Positions 1-7,675 of a DNA stretch of 11,089 nucleotides are shown in pieces. This DNA comes from Paramuribaculum sp. GTDB taxonomy: Bacteria > Bacteroidota > Bacteroidia > Bacteroidales > Muribaculaceae. Within the stretch, counting starts at the first letter, position 1. Each line of letters starts with the position of its first letter. Location: positions 1 through 11,089 of the forward strand of contig JAIDQW010000308.1 in NCBI GenBank assembly GCA_029062075.1, written 5' to 3'. A model generated the notes under the pieces. That model worked only from the letters and a program-made list of their open reading frames with translations, ran no database searches and had not been told where the DNA came from. The position numbers and the translations under genes were made by a program.

Positions 1-147
1 AACACCGCATTGCTCCACGCGCGGGACTATTACCCCGAATAAGAATGGAAAAGGGGAGCCGGCTTTGCGCAAGGTATCAGCAACAATACCATTTCGCATG
101 GCAAAAAAGTTGCGTTTTATTTTTTGCATCTGATTGAATTCTGTCAT
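1..147 (-). CDS. 5' end of a probable DNA alkylation repair-like (HEAT-repeat) protein, truncated by window edge
   Basis: Reading the minus strand from an ATG at 147 gives 49 uninterrupted codons to the window edge. The peptide begins MTEFNQMQKIKRNFFAMRNG and continues through TLRKAGSPF, FGV and PRVEQ. The pattern of a charged helix, then M-x-NGxV, then R-x-x-G, then F-x-FGV-x-x-PR resembles the N-terminus of small HEAT-repeat proteins annotated as DNA alkylation repair (AlkD-like) in Bacteroides; this is recall of the family, not a search. A second ATG (codon 7, MQKIKR) is an alternative start. The gene is divergent from the LysM/PBP1 gene. Only about a fifth of a typical family member is visible, so the catalytic region cannot be assessed. 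That a gene begins here is fairly sure; its function is tentative. Confidence 0.5.
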   Translation of the reverse strand, partial: MTEFNQMQKIKRNFFAMRNGIVADTLRKAGSPFPFLFGVIVPRVEQCGV

Positions 148-164
148 ATATCAAAATTTTGCGG

Positions 165-172
165 TAAAGGTA
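165..172 (-). promoter_or_regulatory. candidate -7 box for the leftmost minus-strand gene
   Basis: The minus strand reads TACCTTTA, one mismatch from the Bacteroidetes -7 consensus TAnnTTTG, 17 bases upstream of the ATG at 147. I could not find a convincing -33 TTG at the spacing used by the other promoters here, so the call is weak. Confidence 0.3.
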
Positions 173-184
173 CAAAAATCCACG

Positions 185-215
185 TTGCATAATTCCACTA
201 AAGAAATTATCTTTG
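185..215 (+). promoter_or_regulatory. Bacteroidetes-type promoter of the LysM/PBP1 operon
   Basis: TTG at 185-187 (-33 element) is followed by a 20-base spacer and TATCTTTG at 208-215, a full match to the TAnnTTTG -7 consensus. Transcription would begin near 222, giving a leader of about 35 bases before the ATG at 258. The TTG at 213-215 is part of the -7 box and should not be taken as a start codon. Confidence 0.7.
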
Positions 216-257
216 CAAAATTGTATCAATTATCCAATACAAAGTAAACACTTCGCA

Positions 258-2066
258 ATGAATTTGAAAAGGATATTTTTGGGAGCCATCACGGCTTTGT
301 CACTTTCTGTCAGCGCCCAGTCACCGGTTGAAAACCTCCCTTTAAAGGTTATCAACGGAGTTGCTTACCATTACTATGAAGTGGGTTCAAAAGAAACGAT
401 ATATTCTATTTGCCGCAATCTCGGGATATCTCAAAATGAACTGATCAACTTAAACCCCTCGGTAGCAGACGGGCTAAAAGCCGGTCAGACATTATTTTTC
501 CCTGCAGAAAAAGAAGTAACCCCTCGTATCCATGAGGTTAAAAATAAAGAGACCCTTTACGGAATAGGAAAGATGTACGGAGTCACTCAGGAGCAGCTTT
601 GTAAGTGGAATCCGGGTGCCATTGACGGAATACGCCCCGGTCAGCGTCTTATTGTAAGTGAACCTGCCAAGATTCAAGCTGTTCCTAATAAGAATATTCC
701 TACGGTAGAAAATCCGGAAGGGCATGTTATAAAAGATGGTGAGACACTTTACGGCATAGCCAAAGCTCACTCTACCACAGTGGAAGCTATTCTCGAAGAA
801 AATCCCGGACTTGATAAGAATAATTATAAATCAGGAACTGTGATTGTGATTCCTTCCACATCACAAAATAGTCTGACAGAATTAGTTGAGACACCTGATC
901 CGGTAATTGCAGCTCAGTCTGAAAACAATTATATAGCCGAAAATGATGTTACCGGAAATGAAGTTGTTGAAAATGAAGATGCTGTACCCGAATCAATCGA
1001 AGTGTCGGATAACACACCTATCACTATAGCAATAACTCTGCCATTTATGCTCAATTCAGAGGAGCAGAGCCGACAAGCGCAACTGTACACTGAATTTTAC
1101 AAGGGTTTCCTCCTTGCTGTTGATGAGATGAGAAACTGCGGTACACCCATAAATATGCTTGTTTATGACAGTACGGATCCATCCGGCGTTTCAGGAATTG
1201 TTAATGACCCTAATCTGAAAAATGCAAATCTGATTATAGCTTCTGATGCAGCAGCACAGCTGTCTGAATTAGGTAATTACGGCAAGATTAATAATATAGA
1301 TGTTCTTAACCTGTTTGTTGTCAAGGATGAGACATACCAGTCGAATCCGGTACTGATGCAGGGTAATATTCCTCACAAAGCTATGTATGATAAGGCGATT
1401 GGTGGGCTTCTTAGCAAATTGGGGAACTATACTCCCGTTATTCTTATGAGAAATAATGGAGAGAGAGATAAGGAGGAATTTATTGATGAATTAAAATCAA
1501 GACTATCAATATCCGGAATTGAATTTAAGGAGATAAACTACAATGGCACGATGAATGCTTCGGATCTTGCTAATCTTGAGGCAGCAGGAAAATATGTTTT
1601 TATTCCATGTTCAGGCAAGCAAGTTGAATTGAACAGAATTTTGCCCGCAATTCTTGAGTTCAAATCCAGCTCAACCATGACAGACCCGGTTATGGTGTTC
1701 GGCTATCCCGAATGGATTACTTTCAGAGGTGAAACTCTAAGCAATATGCAAAAGGCAAATACCATGGTTTACAGTCGATTCTATACAAACCCAGATAGTC
1801 AGGAAGCAAAGAATGTTGAGAATCGGTTTGTTGACTGGTATGGTATCCAGATGGCAAACTCTATGCCTCGTCAGGGATTATTTGGCTATGATGCCGGAAT
1901 GTTCGTAATCAACTGGCTTAAATCAGGTAGTGATCAGCCGGTCGATTGGGACGGTATCCAGAACGGATTTGAATTTAATCAGATTCCGGGTGGTGGAAAA
2001 GTCAACGGCAAACTTTACTTCATAAACTATCTTCCTGACGGATCAATTATAAAGAGCTCTCTTTAA
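258..2066 (+). CDS. secreted protein with three LysM modules and a PBP1-like domain
   Basis: The product is 602 residues from the ATG at 258. That start places a clear signal peptide first (MNLKRIFLGAITALSLSVSA, with probable cleavage near residues 20-22); an upstream in-frame TTG at 213 lies inside the promoter. Three LysM modules follow at about 38-82, 91-134 and 156-199, each with the (K/G)-E-T-(I/L)-Y-(S/G)-I core and an N-P-x-x-x-x-x-(L/I)-x-x-G-x-x-(L/I) tail. An acidic, Asn-rich linker (about 200-252) leads to a C-terminal domain (about 254-602) beginning ITIAITLPF and containing FYKGFLLAVDEM and VYDSTDP, typical of type I periplasmic-binding-protein folds. LysM suggests peptidoglycan binding in the periplasm, and the PBP1-like half may bind a ligand or partner; no ligand can be inferred. 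The architecture is known in Bacteroidetes but not functionally defined. It precedes the barrel gene by 12 bases and probably shares its transcript. Confidence 0.9.
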   Translation: MNLKRIFLGAITALSLSVSAQSPVENLPLKVINGVAYHYYEVGSKETIYSICRNLGISQNELINLNPSVADGLKAGQTLFFPAEKEVTPRIHEVKNKETLYGIGKMYGVTQEQLCKWNPGAIDGIRPGQRLIVSEPAKIQAVPNKNIPTVENPEGHVIKDGETLYGIAKAHSTTVEAILEENPGLDKNNYKSGTVIVIPSTSQNSLTELVETPDPVIAAQSENNYIAENDVTGNEVVENEDAVPESIEVSDNTPITIAITLPFMLNSEEQSRQAQLYTEFYKGFLLAVDEMRNCGTPINMLVYDSTDPSGVSGIVNDPNLKNANLIIASDAAAQLSELGNYGKINNIDVLNLFVVKDETYQSNPVLMQGNIPHKAMYDKAIGGLLSKLGNYTPVILMRNNGERDKEEFIDELKSRLSISGIEFKEINYNGTMNASDLANLEAAGKYVFIPCSGKQVELNRILPAILEFKSSSTMTDPVMVFGYPEWITFRGETLSNMQKANTMVYSRFYTNPDSQEAKNVENRFVDWYGIQMANSMPRQGLFGYDAGMFVINWLKSGSDQPVDWDGIQNGFEFNQIPGGGKVNGKLYFINYLPDGSIIKSSL

Positions 2067-2078
2067 CAGTAAACGTGT

Positions 2079-2762
2079 ATGAGAAACCTAATATTCCTGC
2101 TCCTTATTGCTGTGGGGTTAATCGGTAGCAAAGCTTATGCCCAGAGAGTTTATGAGCCAAAGGTATATATTGGAGCAAAGGGGGGAGCTACTTTATCAAA
2201 CGTTCAGTTTACCCCTCATGTCAAGCAGTCTCTACGTCAGGGGTTACTGATGGGTGCAACCGTAAGATATACAGAAGAGAAGATTTTCGGAATTATTGGA
2301 GAATTGCTTGTTGAACAGCGTGGTTGGAAAGAGAATTTTGAAGAAGCTCCTTTTGCTTACAACCGAGAGCTTACCTATATTACCCTCCCGGTTTTGACCC
2401 ACATATATTTCGGGAGTTCTAAGATGAAAGGATTTGTAAATTTTGGCGCATCTGTGAGCTATATGCTTGGAAGTAAAATAAGGTCTGATTTTGATTATGC
2501 CAATGCCCTAAAGCAACCCGGATTTCCGTCTTACAGAAGTGTAGAGCAGATGAGCATGGATATCAAAAATAAATTCGATTATGGTATTCTTGGAGGTGTA
2601 GGCGCAGAGTTCATCATAAAGAAAAAGCACAGTATAATTCTTGAAGGACGATATTATTTTGGATTAGGGAACATATTTTCTGCGACAAAAAAGGATGTAT
2701 TTTCAGGCTCGCGAAATACATCCATTGAGATATCTTTAGGGTATATGTTCCGCATCAAATAG
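2079..2762 (+). CDS. outer-membrane beta-barrel protein, PorT-like family
   Basis: The product is 227 residues, with a signal peptide of about 22 residues (MRNLIFLLLIAVGLIGSKAYA then Q). The mature part begins with KVYIGAKGGATLSNV, the first strand typical of the small Bacteroidetes OMP_b-brl_2/PorT-like barrels. Amphipathic strands alternate with turns (for example YITLPVLTHIYFG, GFVNFGASVSYMLGSKI, HSIILEGRYYFGLG), and the last strand ends LGYMFRIK, with alternating aromatics near the C-terminus as in barrel-assembly signals. The size suggests eight to ten strands. It lies 12 bases after the LysM/PBP1 gene, so the pair may link the outer membrane to peptidoglycan; that is inference. Its 3' end overlaps the end of holA by 8 bp on the opposite strand and contains a hairpin (2693-2723). 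It should not be equated with the type IX secretion PorT without a homology test. Confidence 0.85.
   Translation: MRNLIFLLLIAVGLIGSKAYAQRVYEPKVYIGAKGGATLSNVQFTPHVKQSLRQGLLMGATVRYTEEKIFGIIGELLVEQRGWKENFEEAPFAYNRELTYITLPVLTHIYFGSSKMKGFVNFGASVSYMLGSKIRSDFDYANALKQPGFPSYRSVEQMSMDIKNKFDYGILGGVGAEFIIKKKHSIILEGRYYFGLGNIFSATKKDVFSGSRNTSIEISLGYMFRIK
2687..2723 (-). terminator. intrinsic terminator for holA, embedded in the opposing barrel gene
   Basis: On the minus strand a perfect 10-bp stem (GGATGTATTT / AAATACATCC, arms at 2714-2723 and 2693-2702, 11-base loop) is followed immediately by six T (2692-2687). It begins 32 bases after the holA stop codon. Hairpin plus T-tract in this orientation fits a Rho-independent terminator for holA. 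On the plus strand the same stem sits about 40 bases before the barrel gene's stop and has no T-tract. Confidence 0.7.
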
Positions 2763-3798
2763 CAATATTGCCTTCGGCGAGCACAATTCTGAACATCAGG
2801 TCGTAAAGAAGATCCCATTCAGACTGGCGTGATTCAATGCCCTTTGAACGGGTGTCAAACTCGCGAATTGCTGAAATTATTTCAATAACTTTGAACGCAT
2901 TGTAGTTTCTGGCACCTGTAACGTAACTTTTCAACTGATTCTCCCACTGTAGCCCAAGAGCCCTTGTGGCTGATGCAGGTGATTTATCGCGAGTATAATG
3001 ATATATCAACAGTCGTGAGAAATAATTGAAAATGGTTGAGGCGGTTACAACTGTGGGATTCTTCTTGGGATTGCTTCTGAAATATTGAATTATCCGGTAA
3101 ATCTTATCAACTTTCTTTTCGGCTATAGCGTCAACGAGCTCAAAATTGTTGAAATCCTTGCTGATACCGATATTGAGCTCTATGCTTTCAGGTGTAATAG
3201 TGGCGCCCGCAGGAAGAACAGTAGCAAGTTTTTCTATCTGGTTATATAAGCGAGAAACATCAGTGCCTACATAATCCCTTAGCATAAACACACCTTTGGG
3301 TTCTATATTCAGACCAAACTCTTTTGCAATAGCCTGAATTTCAGCACCAATCTGGTGGTCTTTTAATTTCGCGGACTCAAATACCACTCCACCGGCGGCT
3401 TTTACAGCAGAAGGAAGAGTCTTGGTAGTTAGCTTTACCCCTCTCACACACAGCACCAAAATAGTAGTAGGGGTGGGGTTAGACAGATATTCAATCAGCG
3501 GCTTAAGCTGGTCGGATTTAATTGTCTGTAAGTCTTTTACAATTACGACCTGAAAATCAGACATCATTGGGAATCTCCGGCAAGTATCAGCGATTACAGC
3601 AGCATTTGATTCCTGAGCATAAATTGTATATAAATTGAAATCTCTTTCACTTTCCGGAAGAACATTAGCAAATAAATCTGATAGTTCATCAATGAAGTAA
3701 GATTCCTCACCGTGTAGAAGATACACAGGCGCAAACTGCTTGTTTTCAATGGATTTTTTCAGCGACTGGAATGTGACTGCAGATGCGTTTGGTGCCAT
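2755..3798 (-). CDS. holA: DNA polymerase III subunit delta
   Basis: The product is 347 residues, close to the usual 330-345 for the clamp-loader delta subunit, which opens the beta sliding clamp at the replication fork. The family hallmark PVYLLHGEESYFIDEL lies at 24-39 (N-terminal AAA+-like domain without a working P-loop, as normal for delta). CRRFPMMSDFQVVIVKDLQ follows near 70, the RDYVGTDVSRLYNQIEKLA segment is near 175, and the helical collar domain contains FNNFELVDAIAEKKVDKIY and a C-terminal QSEWDLLYDLMFRIVLAE. The ATG at 3798 is supported by the short leader downstream of the palindromic promoter region. It is divergent from the HsdR_N gene, an arrangement I recall in other Bacteroidales, and convergent with the barrel gene with an 8-bp overlap. 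Confidence 0.95.
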   Translation of the reverse strand: MAPNASAVTFQSLKKSIENKQFAPVYLLHGEESYFIDELSDLFANVLPESERDFNLYTIYAQESNAAVIADTCRRFPMMSDFQVVIVKDLQTIKSDQLKPLIEYLSNPTPTTILVLCVRGVKLTTKTLPSAVKAAGGVVFESAKLKDHQIGAEIQAIAKEFGLNIEPKGVFMLRDYVGTDVSRLYNQIEKLATVLPAGATITPESIELNIGISKDFNNFELVDAIAEKKVDKIYRIIQYFRSNPKKNPTVVTASTIFNYFSRLLIYHYTRDKSPASATRALGLQWENQLKSYVTGARNYNAFKVIEIISAIREFDTRSKGIESRQSEWDLLYDLMFRIVLAEGNIAI

Positions 3799-3801
3799 AG
3801 T

Positions 3802-3836
3802 TATTATTTTTGTGTAAATTTACGCAAAAAATAATA
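3802..3836. promoter_or_regulatory. AT-rich palindrome forming the divergent holA / HsdR_N promoter region
   Basis: A near-perfect inverted repeat fills the 44 bases between the two start codons. The left arm (3802-3818) and the reverse complement of the right arm (3819-3836) both start TATTATTTTT and end GTAAA; they differ by one T insertion and one T/C change. The left arm contains TATTTTTG (3805-3812), a perfect plus-strand -7 box. The right arm gives the minus-strand counterpart TATTTTTTG (3833-3825, one extra T). The centre, TAAATTTA (3815-3822), is itself palindromic and one mismatch from the -7 consensus on both strands. No -33 element is placed at the 20-base spacing. It may serve two opposed promoters or be an operator. 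Confidence 0.55.
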
Positions 3837-3842
3837 GGAATA

Positions 3843-4325
3843 ATGCAACCGGAGTCCAATTTTCCTGTACTCAATCTGCCGGAGTCTCCTCAGCAGGTGC
3901 GTGCGAACGGCAATGGATTTGAAATTTTTGACCCACTCAGAAAAAAATGGGTAGCCCTCACGCCAGAGGAATGGGTGAGACAGAACTTCACATCTTGGCT
4001 AATAAAGTCAAAGGGATATAGAGCATCCCTGATGGCTAACGAAGTGGGTATAAAACTTAACGGTATGACAAGACGGTGTGACACAATAGTATATAACACC
4101 TCTCTGAAGCCGGTTGCAATTGTGGAATACAAAGCTCCTGGAGTTGTGATAAATCAGCAGGTTTTTGATCAGATAGCCCGCTATAATATGGTGCTTGGTG
4201 CGAGAATACTTATTGTAAGCAACGGTATAAAGCACTATTGCTGCCGTTTTGACGGCAGCAATAGTTACTCGTTTATCGCAGAAGTACCGGATTACTCCTT
4301 TTTTAGCGATACTCAGAATTCATAG
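3843..4325 (+). CDS. small protein with HsdR N-terminal (type I restriction R-subunit) nuclease-like domain
   Basis: The product is 160 residues from the ATG at 3843; an in-frame TTG at 3810 lies in the promoter palindrome and is rejected. The protein resembles the HSDR_N_2-type domain: PEEWVRQNF (41-49), a basic RRCD turn ending in D80, then PVAIVEYKAP (90-99), which supplies the E95-x-K97 half of a PD-(D/E)xK site. QQVFDQIARYNMVLGARILIVSNGIKHYCC follows, the usual helix plus strand after the active site. The key acidic and lysine residues are present, so it could be a nuclease. There is no helicase domain and no methylase or specificity gene nearby, so this is not a restriction system. Similar stand-alone proteins beside holA are recalled from other Bacteroidetes; the role is unknown. 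It overlaps the Dabb gene by 13 bp at the 3' ends. Confidence 0.8.
   Translation: MQPESNFPVLNLPESPQQVRANGNGFEIFDPLRKKWVALTPEEWVRQNFTSWLIKSKGYRASLMANEVGIKLNGMTRRCDTIVYNTSLKPVAIVEYKAPGVVINQQVFDQIARYNMVLGARILIVSNGIKHYCCRFDGSNSYSFIAEVPDYSFFSDTQNS
4234..4265. terminator. perfect 14-bp stem hairpin inside the HsdR_N gene, possible 3'-end signal for the Dabb operon
   Basis: ACTATTGCTGCCGT (4234-4247) and ACGGCAGCAATAGT (4252-4265) are exact reverse complements separated by a four-base loop TTTG. On the minus strand the hairpin lies 48 bases past the Dabb stop codon; on the plus strand it ends 58 bases before the HsdR_N stop. Neither side has a strong T-tract (minus side GCTTTATACC), so it may block exonucleases or pause polymerase rather than act as a classic intrinsic terminator. 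Confidence 0.45.
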
Positions 4326-4606
4326 TCAACACATGCTCGCGCCTCTTTGACGGGAGCAATTATGGCTGCGGCGGCAACATGGTCGGGGTGTTTGGCATAA
4401 ACCTCAACATCAGCCATAGTTGGAACAATGGCTGTGAGTACAACATCCCATTGCTCTGCGGGATTGCTGTTCAGTCCCACTTCAATAGATTCGAGTACTG
4501 ATATTTTAGATGGAAGAGCCTCAAGTGCTTCCTTAAACTTTGATGCGTATGCGAGTCTCTTCTCAGGAGAACCTGAAAGTTTGAATGTAACGATATGTTT
4601 AACCAT
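4313..4606 (-). CDS. Dabb-family (stress-responsive A/B barrel) small protein
   Basis: The product is 97 residues. The start MVKHIVTFKL with the conserved His, the central helix KRLAYASKFKEALEALP, the strand EVGLNSNPAEQWDVVLTAIV, and the end VYAKHPDHVAAAAIIAPV...ACVDYEF match the dimeric ferredoxin-like alpha/beta barrel family Dabb (PF07876). Members act as small homodimers with varied or unknown roles, so no reaction is assigned. It starts two bases after the ABC-F stop codon (TAA-TT-ATG), so it is almost certainly cotranscribed and probably translated by reinitiation. The 3' end overlaps the convergent HsdR_N gene by 13 bp. Confidence 0.85.
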   Translation of the reverse strand: MVKHIVTFKLSGSPEKRLAYASKFKEALEALPSKISVLESIEVGLNSNPAEQWDVVLTAIVPTMADVEVYAKHPDHVAAAAIIAPVKEARACVDYEF

Positions 4607-4608
4607 AA

Positions 4609-6303
<1,695 letters not shown>

Positions 6304-6318
6304 CTACAAATAATAGAA

Positions 6319-7527
6319 ATGAATCCGCGAGAGCTTGATATACAAGAATTTGATTACCCGTTACCTGAAAGCCACATAGCTCTACATCCACTTGCGCAAC
6401 GAGATAAATGTCGCTTATTGCTAAGGAGAAGAAATGGAGAGCTTGAGGAGCATCTGTTCAGTGACCTTACCGAACTTTTGACACCCGACACCCTTTTGAT
6501 TGCGAATAATACGCGGGTTATAAATGCGAGGTTGCGTTTCAATAAACCGGTGTCAGGAGCCAAGATAGAAATATTTTGTCTTGAGCCGGAAAGTCCTGCC
6601 GATTATGAGCGTTCTTTCGCAAGTACAGATTCATGCTCATGGATATGTTTTGTAGGCAATTCAAAACGCTGGAAGAGCGGATTGCTTACACTTAATCTTA
6701 TTATCGATGGTAAAGCGGTAGAGCTTTCGGCGGAGCGAATATCAAAAGAGGGCAACGCATCAGTGGTTCGTTTCAGTTGGGACGACACATCCGTGACTTT
6801 CAGTAAAATCATTCAGGCGGCGGGGGAGATACCCATTCCGCCATATCTGAATAGGGAAACAGAGCAGAGTGACTCTCAGGACTACCAGACAGTGTATTCC
6901 CGGATAGAGGGGTCCGTAGCCGCACCGACCGCCGGATTGCATTTCACACCGGAACTGTTTGAATCATTAAAGAAGAAAGGCATAGAGTGCGAAGAACTAA
7001 CGTTGCATGTAGGGGCAGGAACCTTTGCTCCGGTAAAGAGCGAAACAGTAGGCGAGCATGAGATGCACAGCGAATTCATCTCTGTTGGGAAAGACCTTAT
7101 AGAGAAACTGGCAAATGGAGATGCCAATGTTGTGGCTGTCGGCACAACTTCAGTACGAACTCTGGAGAGCCTTTATCATCTTGGATGTATGTGTAGCGAA
7201 GGAAAGAATCCAGATGAGGTACCGCAGTGGTATCCTTACTCACCCTCACATCCTGATTTAACAGTGGAGGAGTCAATGAAAAATATTCTGAATTATTTGG
7301 AATCCAAAATGCTGAACAAGCTTGTTGCCTCTACACGGATTATCATAGCTCCGGGATATACTTACCGTATAGTTAAAGGTATGATAACTAACTTCCACCA
7401 GCCTAAATCAACCCTCCTGCTGCTTGTGTCTGCTTTTACCGGAGGCGACTGGCGCAAAATGTATGACTTCGCAGTAAACAACGGCTATCGCTTTCTGAGC
7501 TACGGCGATGCCCAACTCCTGCTGTGA
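6319..7527 (+). CDS. queA: S-adenosylmethionine:tRNA ribosyltransferase-isomerase, long form
   Basis: The product is 402 residues. The family transfers and isomerises the ribosyl group of SAM onto 7-aminomethyl-7-deazaguanine in tRNA to give epoxyqueuosine. Diagnostic segments are FDYPLPESHIALHPLAQRD (11-29), IANNTRVINARL (61-72), GSVAAPTAGLHFT (198-210), LTLHVGAGTFAPVK (227-240), HEMHSEF (247-253), VGTTSVRTLES (274-284), TNFHQPKSTLLLLVSAF (357-373) and FLSYGDAQLLL (392-402). It is longer than the 340-360 typical of QueA, mainly through about 45 extra residues between roughly 287 and 337 (CMCSEGKNPDEVPQWYPYSP onward). I recall a long QueA-like form of about 400 residues in Bacteroidales coexisting with a standard one, so this may be a paralogue. 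It is divergent from the ABC-F operon. Confidence 0.88.
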   Translation: MNPRELDIQEFDYPLPESHIALHPLAQRDKCRLLLRRRNGELEEHLFSDLTELLTPDTLLIANNTRVINARLRFNKPVSGAKIEIFCLEPESPADYERSFASTDSCSWICFVGNSKRWKSGLLTLNLIIDGKAVELSAERISKEGNASVVRFSWDDTSVTFSKIIQAAGEIPIPPYLNRETEQSDSQDYQTVYSRIEGSVAAPTAGLHFTPELFESLKKKGIECEELTLHVGAGTFAPVKSETVGEHEMHSEFISVGKDLIEKLANGDANVVAVGTTSVRTLESLYHLGCMCSEGKNPDEVPQWYPYSPSHPDLTVEESMKNILNYLESKMLNKLVASTRIIIAPGYTYRIVKGMITNFHQPKSTLLLLVSAFTGGDWRKMYDFAVNNGYRFLSYGDAQLLL

Positions 7528-7540
7528 TTTTTTTAGGTTC

Positions 7541-7567
7541 GTGGAACTAATACGCTGAATGTTCCAC
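7541..7567. repeat. inverted repeat resembling separated parS half sites
   Basis: GTGGAAC (7541-7547) and GTTCCAC (7561-7567) are exact reverse complements separated by 13 bases, 14 bases after the queA stop. With flanks they read CGTGGAAC and TGTTCCAC, the right and left halves of a parS-type palindrome (TGTTCCACGTGGAACA) in swapped order. An intact CACGTG core is absent. This could be a ParB-related site, a hairpin at the queA 3' end, or chance. Confidence 0.35.
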
Positions 7568-7570
7568 AAA

Positions 7571-7606
7571 GTTATTAACATTTCACGGAGGTTATAAACA
7601 TTTAAC
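7571..7606 (+). repeat. two 16-bp direct repeats, 20-bp period, upstream of parA
   Basis: GTTATTAACATTTCAC (7571-7586) and GTTATAAACATTTAAC (7591-7606) match at 14 of 16 positions. Their starts are exactly 20 bp apart, so both copies face nearly the same side of the helix. They end 20 bases before the parA -33 element, a position suited to a regulator or a DnaA-like protein (TTATTAACA and TTATAAACA each differ at two positions from the DnaA box TTATCCACA). Confidence 0.5.
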
Positions 7607-7626
7607 TCATTTAGGCTGAATGATAG

Positions 7627-7657
7627 TTGTAATATAGCGACTAATAATTTTACTTTG
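7627..7657 (+). promoter_or_regulatory. promoter of the parA-parB operon
   Basis: TTG at 7627-7629, a 20-base spacer and TTACTTTG at 7650-7657 (one mismatch to TAnnTTTG) reproduce exactly the spacing of the promoter at 185-215. The predicted start near 7664 leaves a very short A-rich leader before the ATG at 7676. The rest of the queA-parA gap (7528-7675) holds the two repeat features and no gene. Confidence 0.6.
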
Positions 7658-7675
7658 CATAAAAATTATTGCAAA

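Noticed and set aside
3843..4325. Part of a type I restriction-modification system
   Set aside because: Only the N-terminal domain of the R subunit is present. No helicase, HsdM or HsdS gene is adjacent, and the neighbours are housekeeping genes.
4332..4356. Imperfect stem TGCTCGCG / CGGGAGCA in the Dabb 3' end as a terminator for HsdR_N
   Set aside because: The stem is eight bases with one mismatch and has no T-tract, so it is too weak to support.
7528..7534. Seven T directly after the queA stop, as a possible queA terminator
   Set aside because: No convincing hairpin precedes the T run; the nearest pairings are three bases long.
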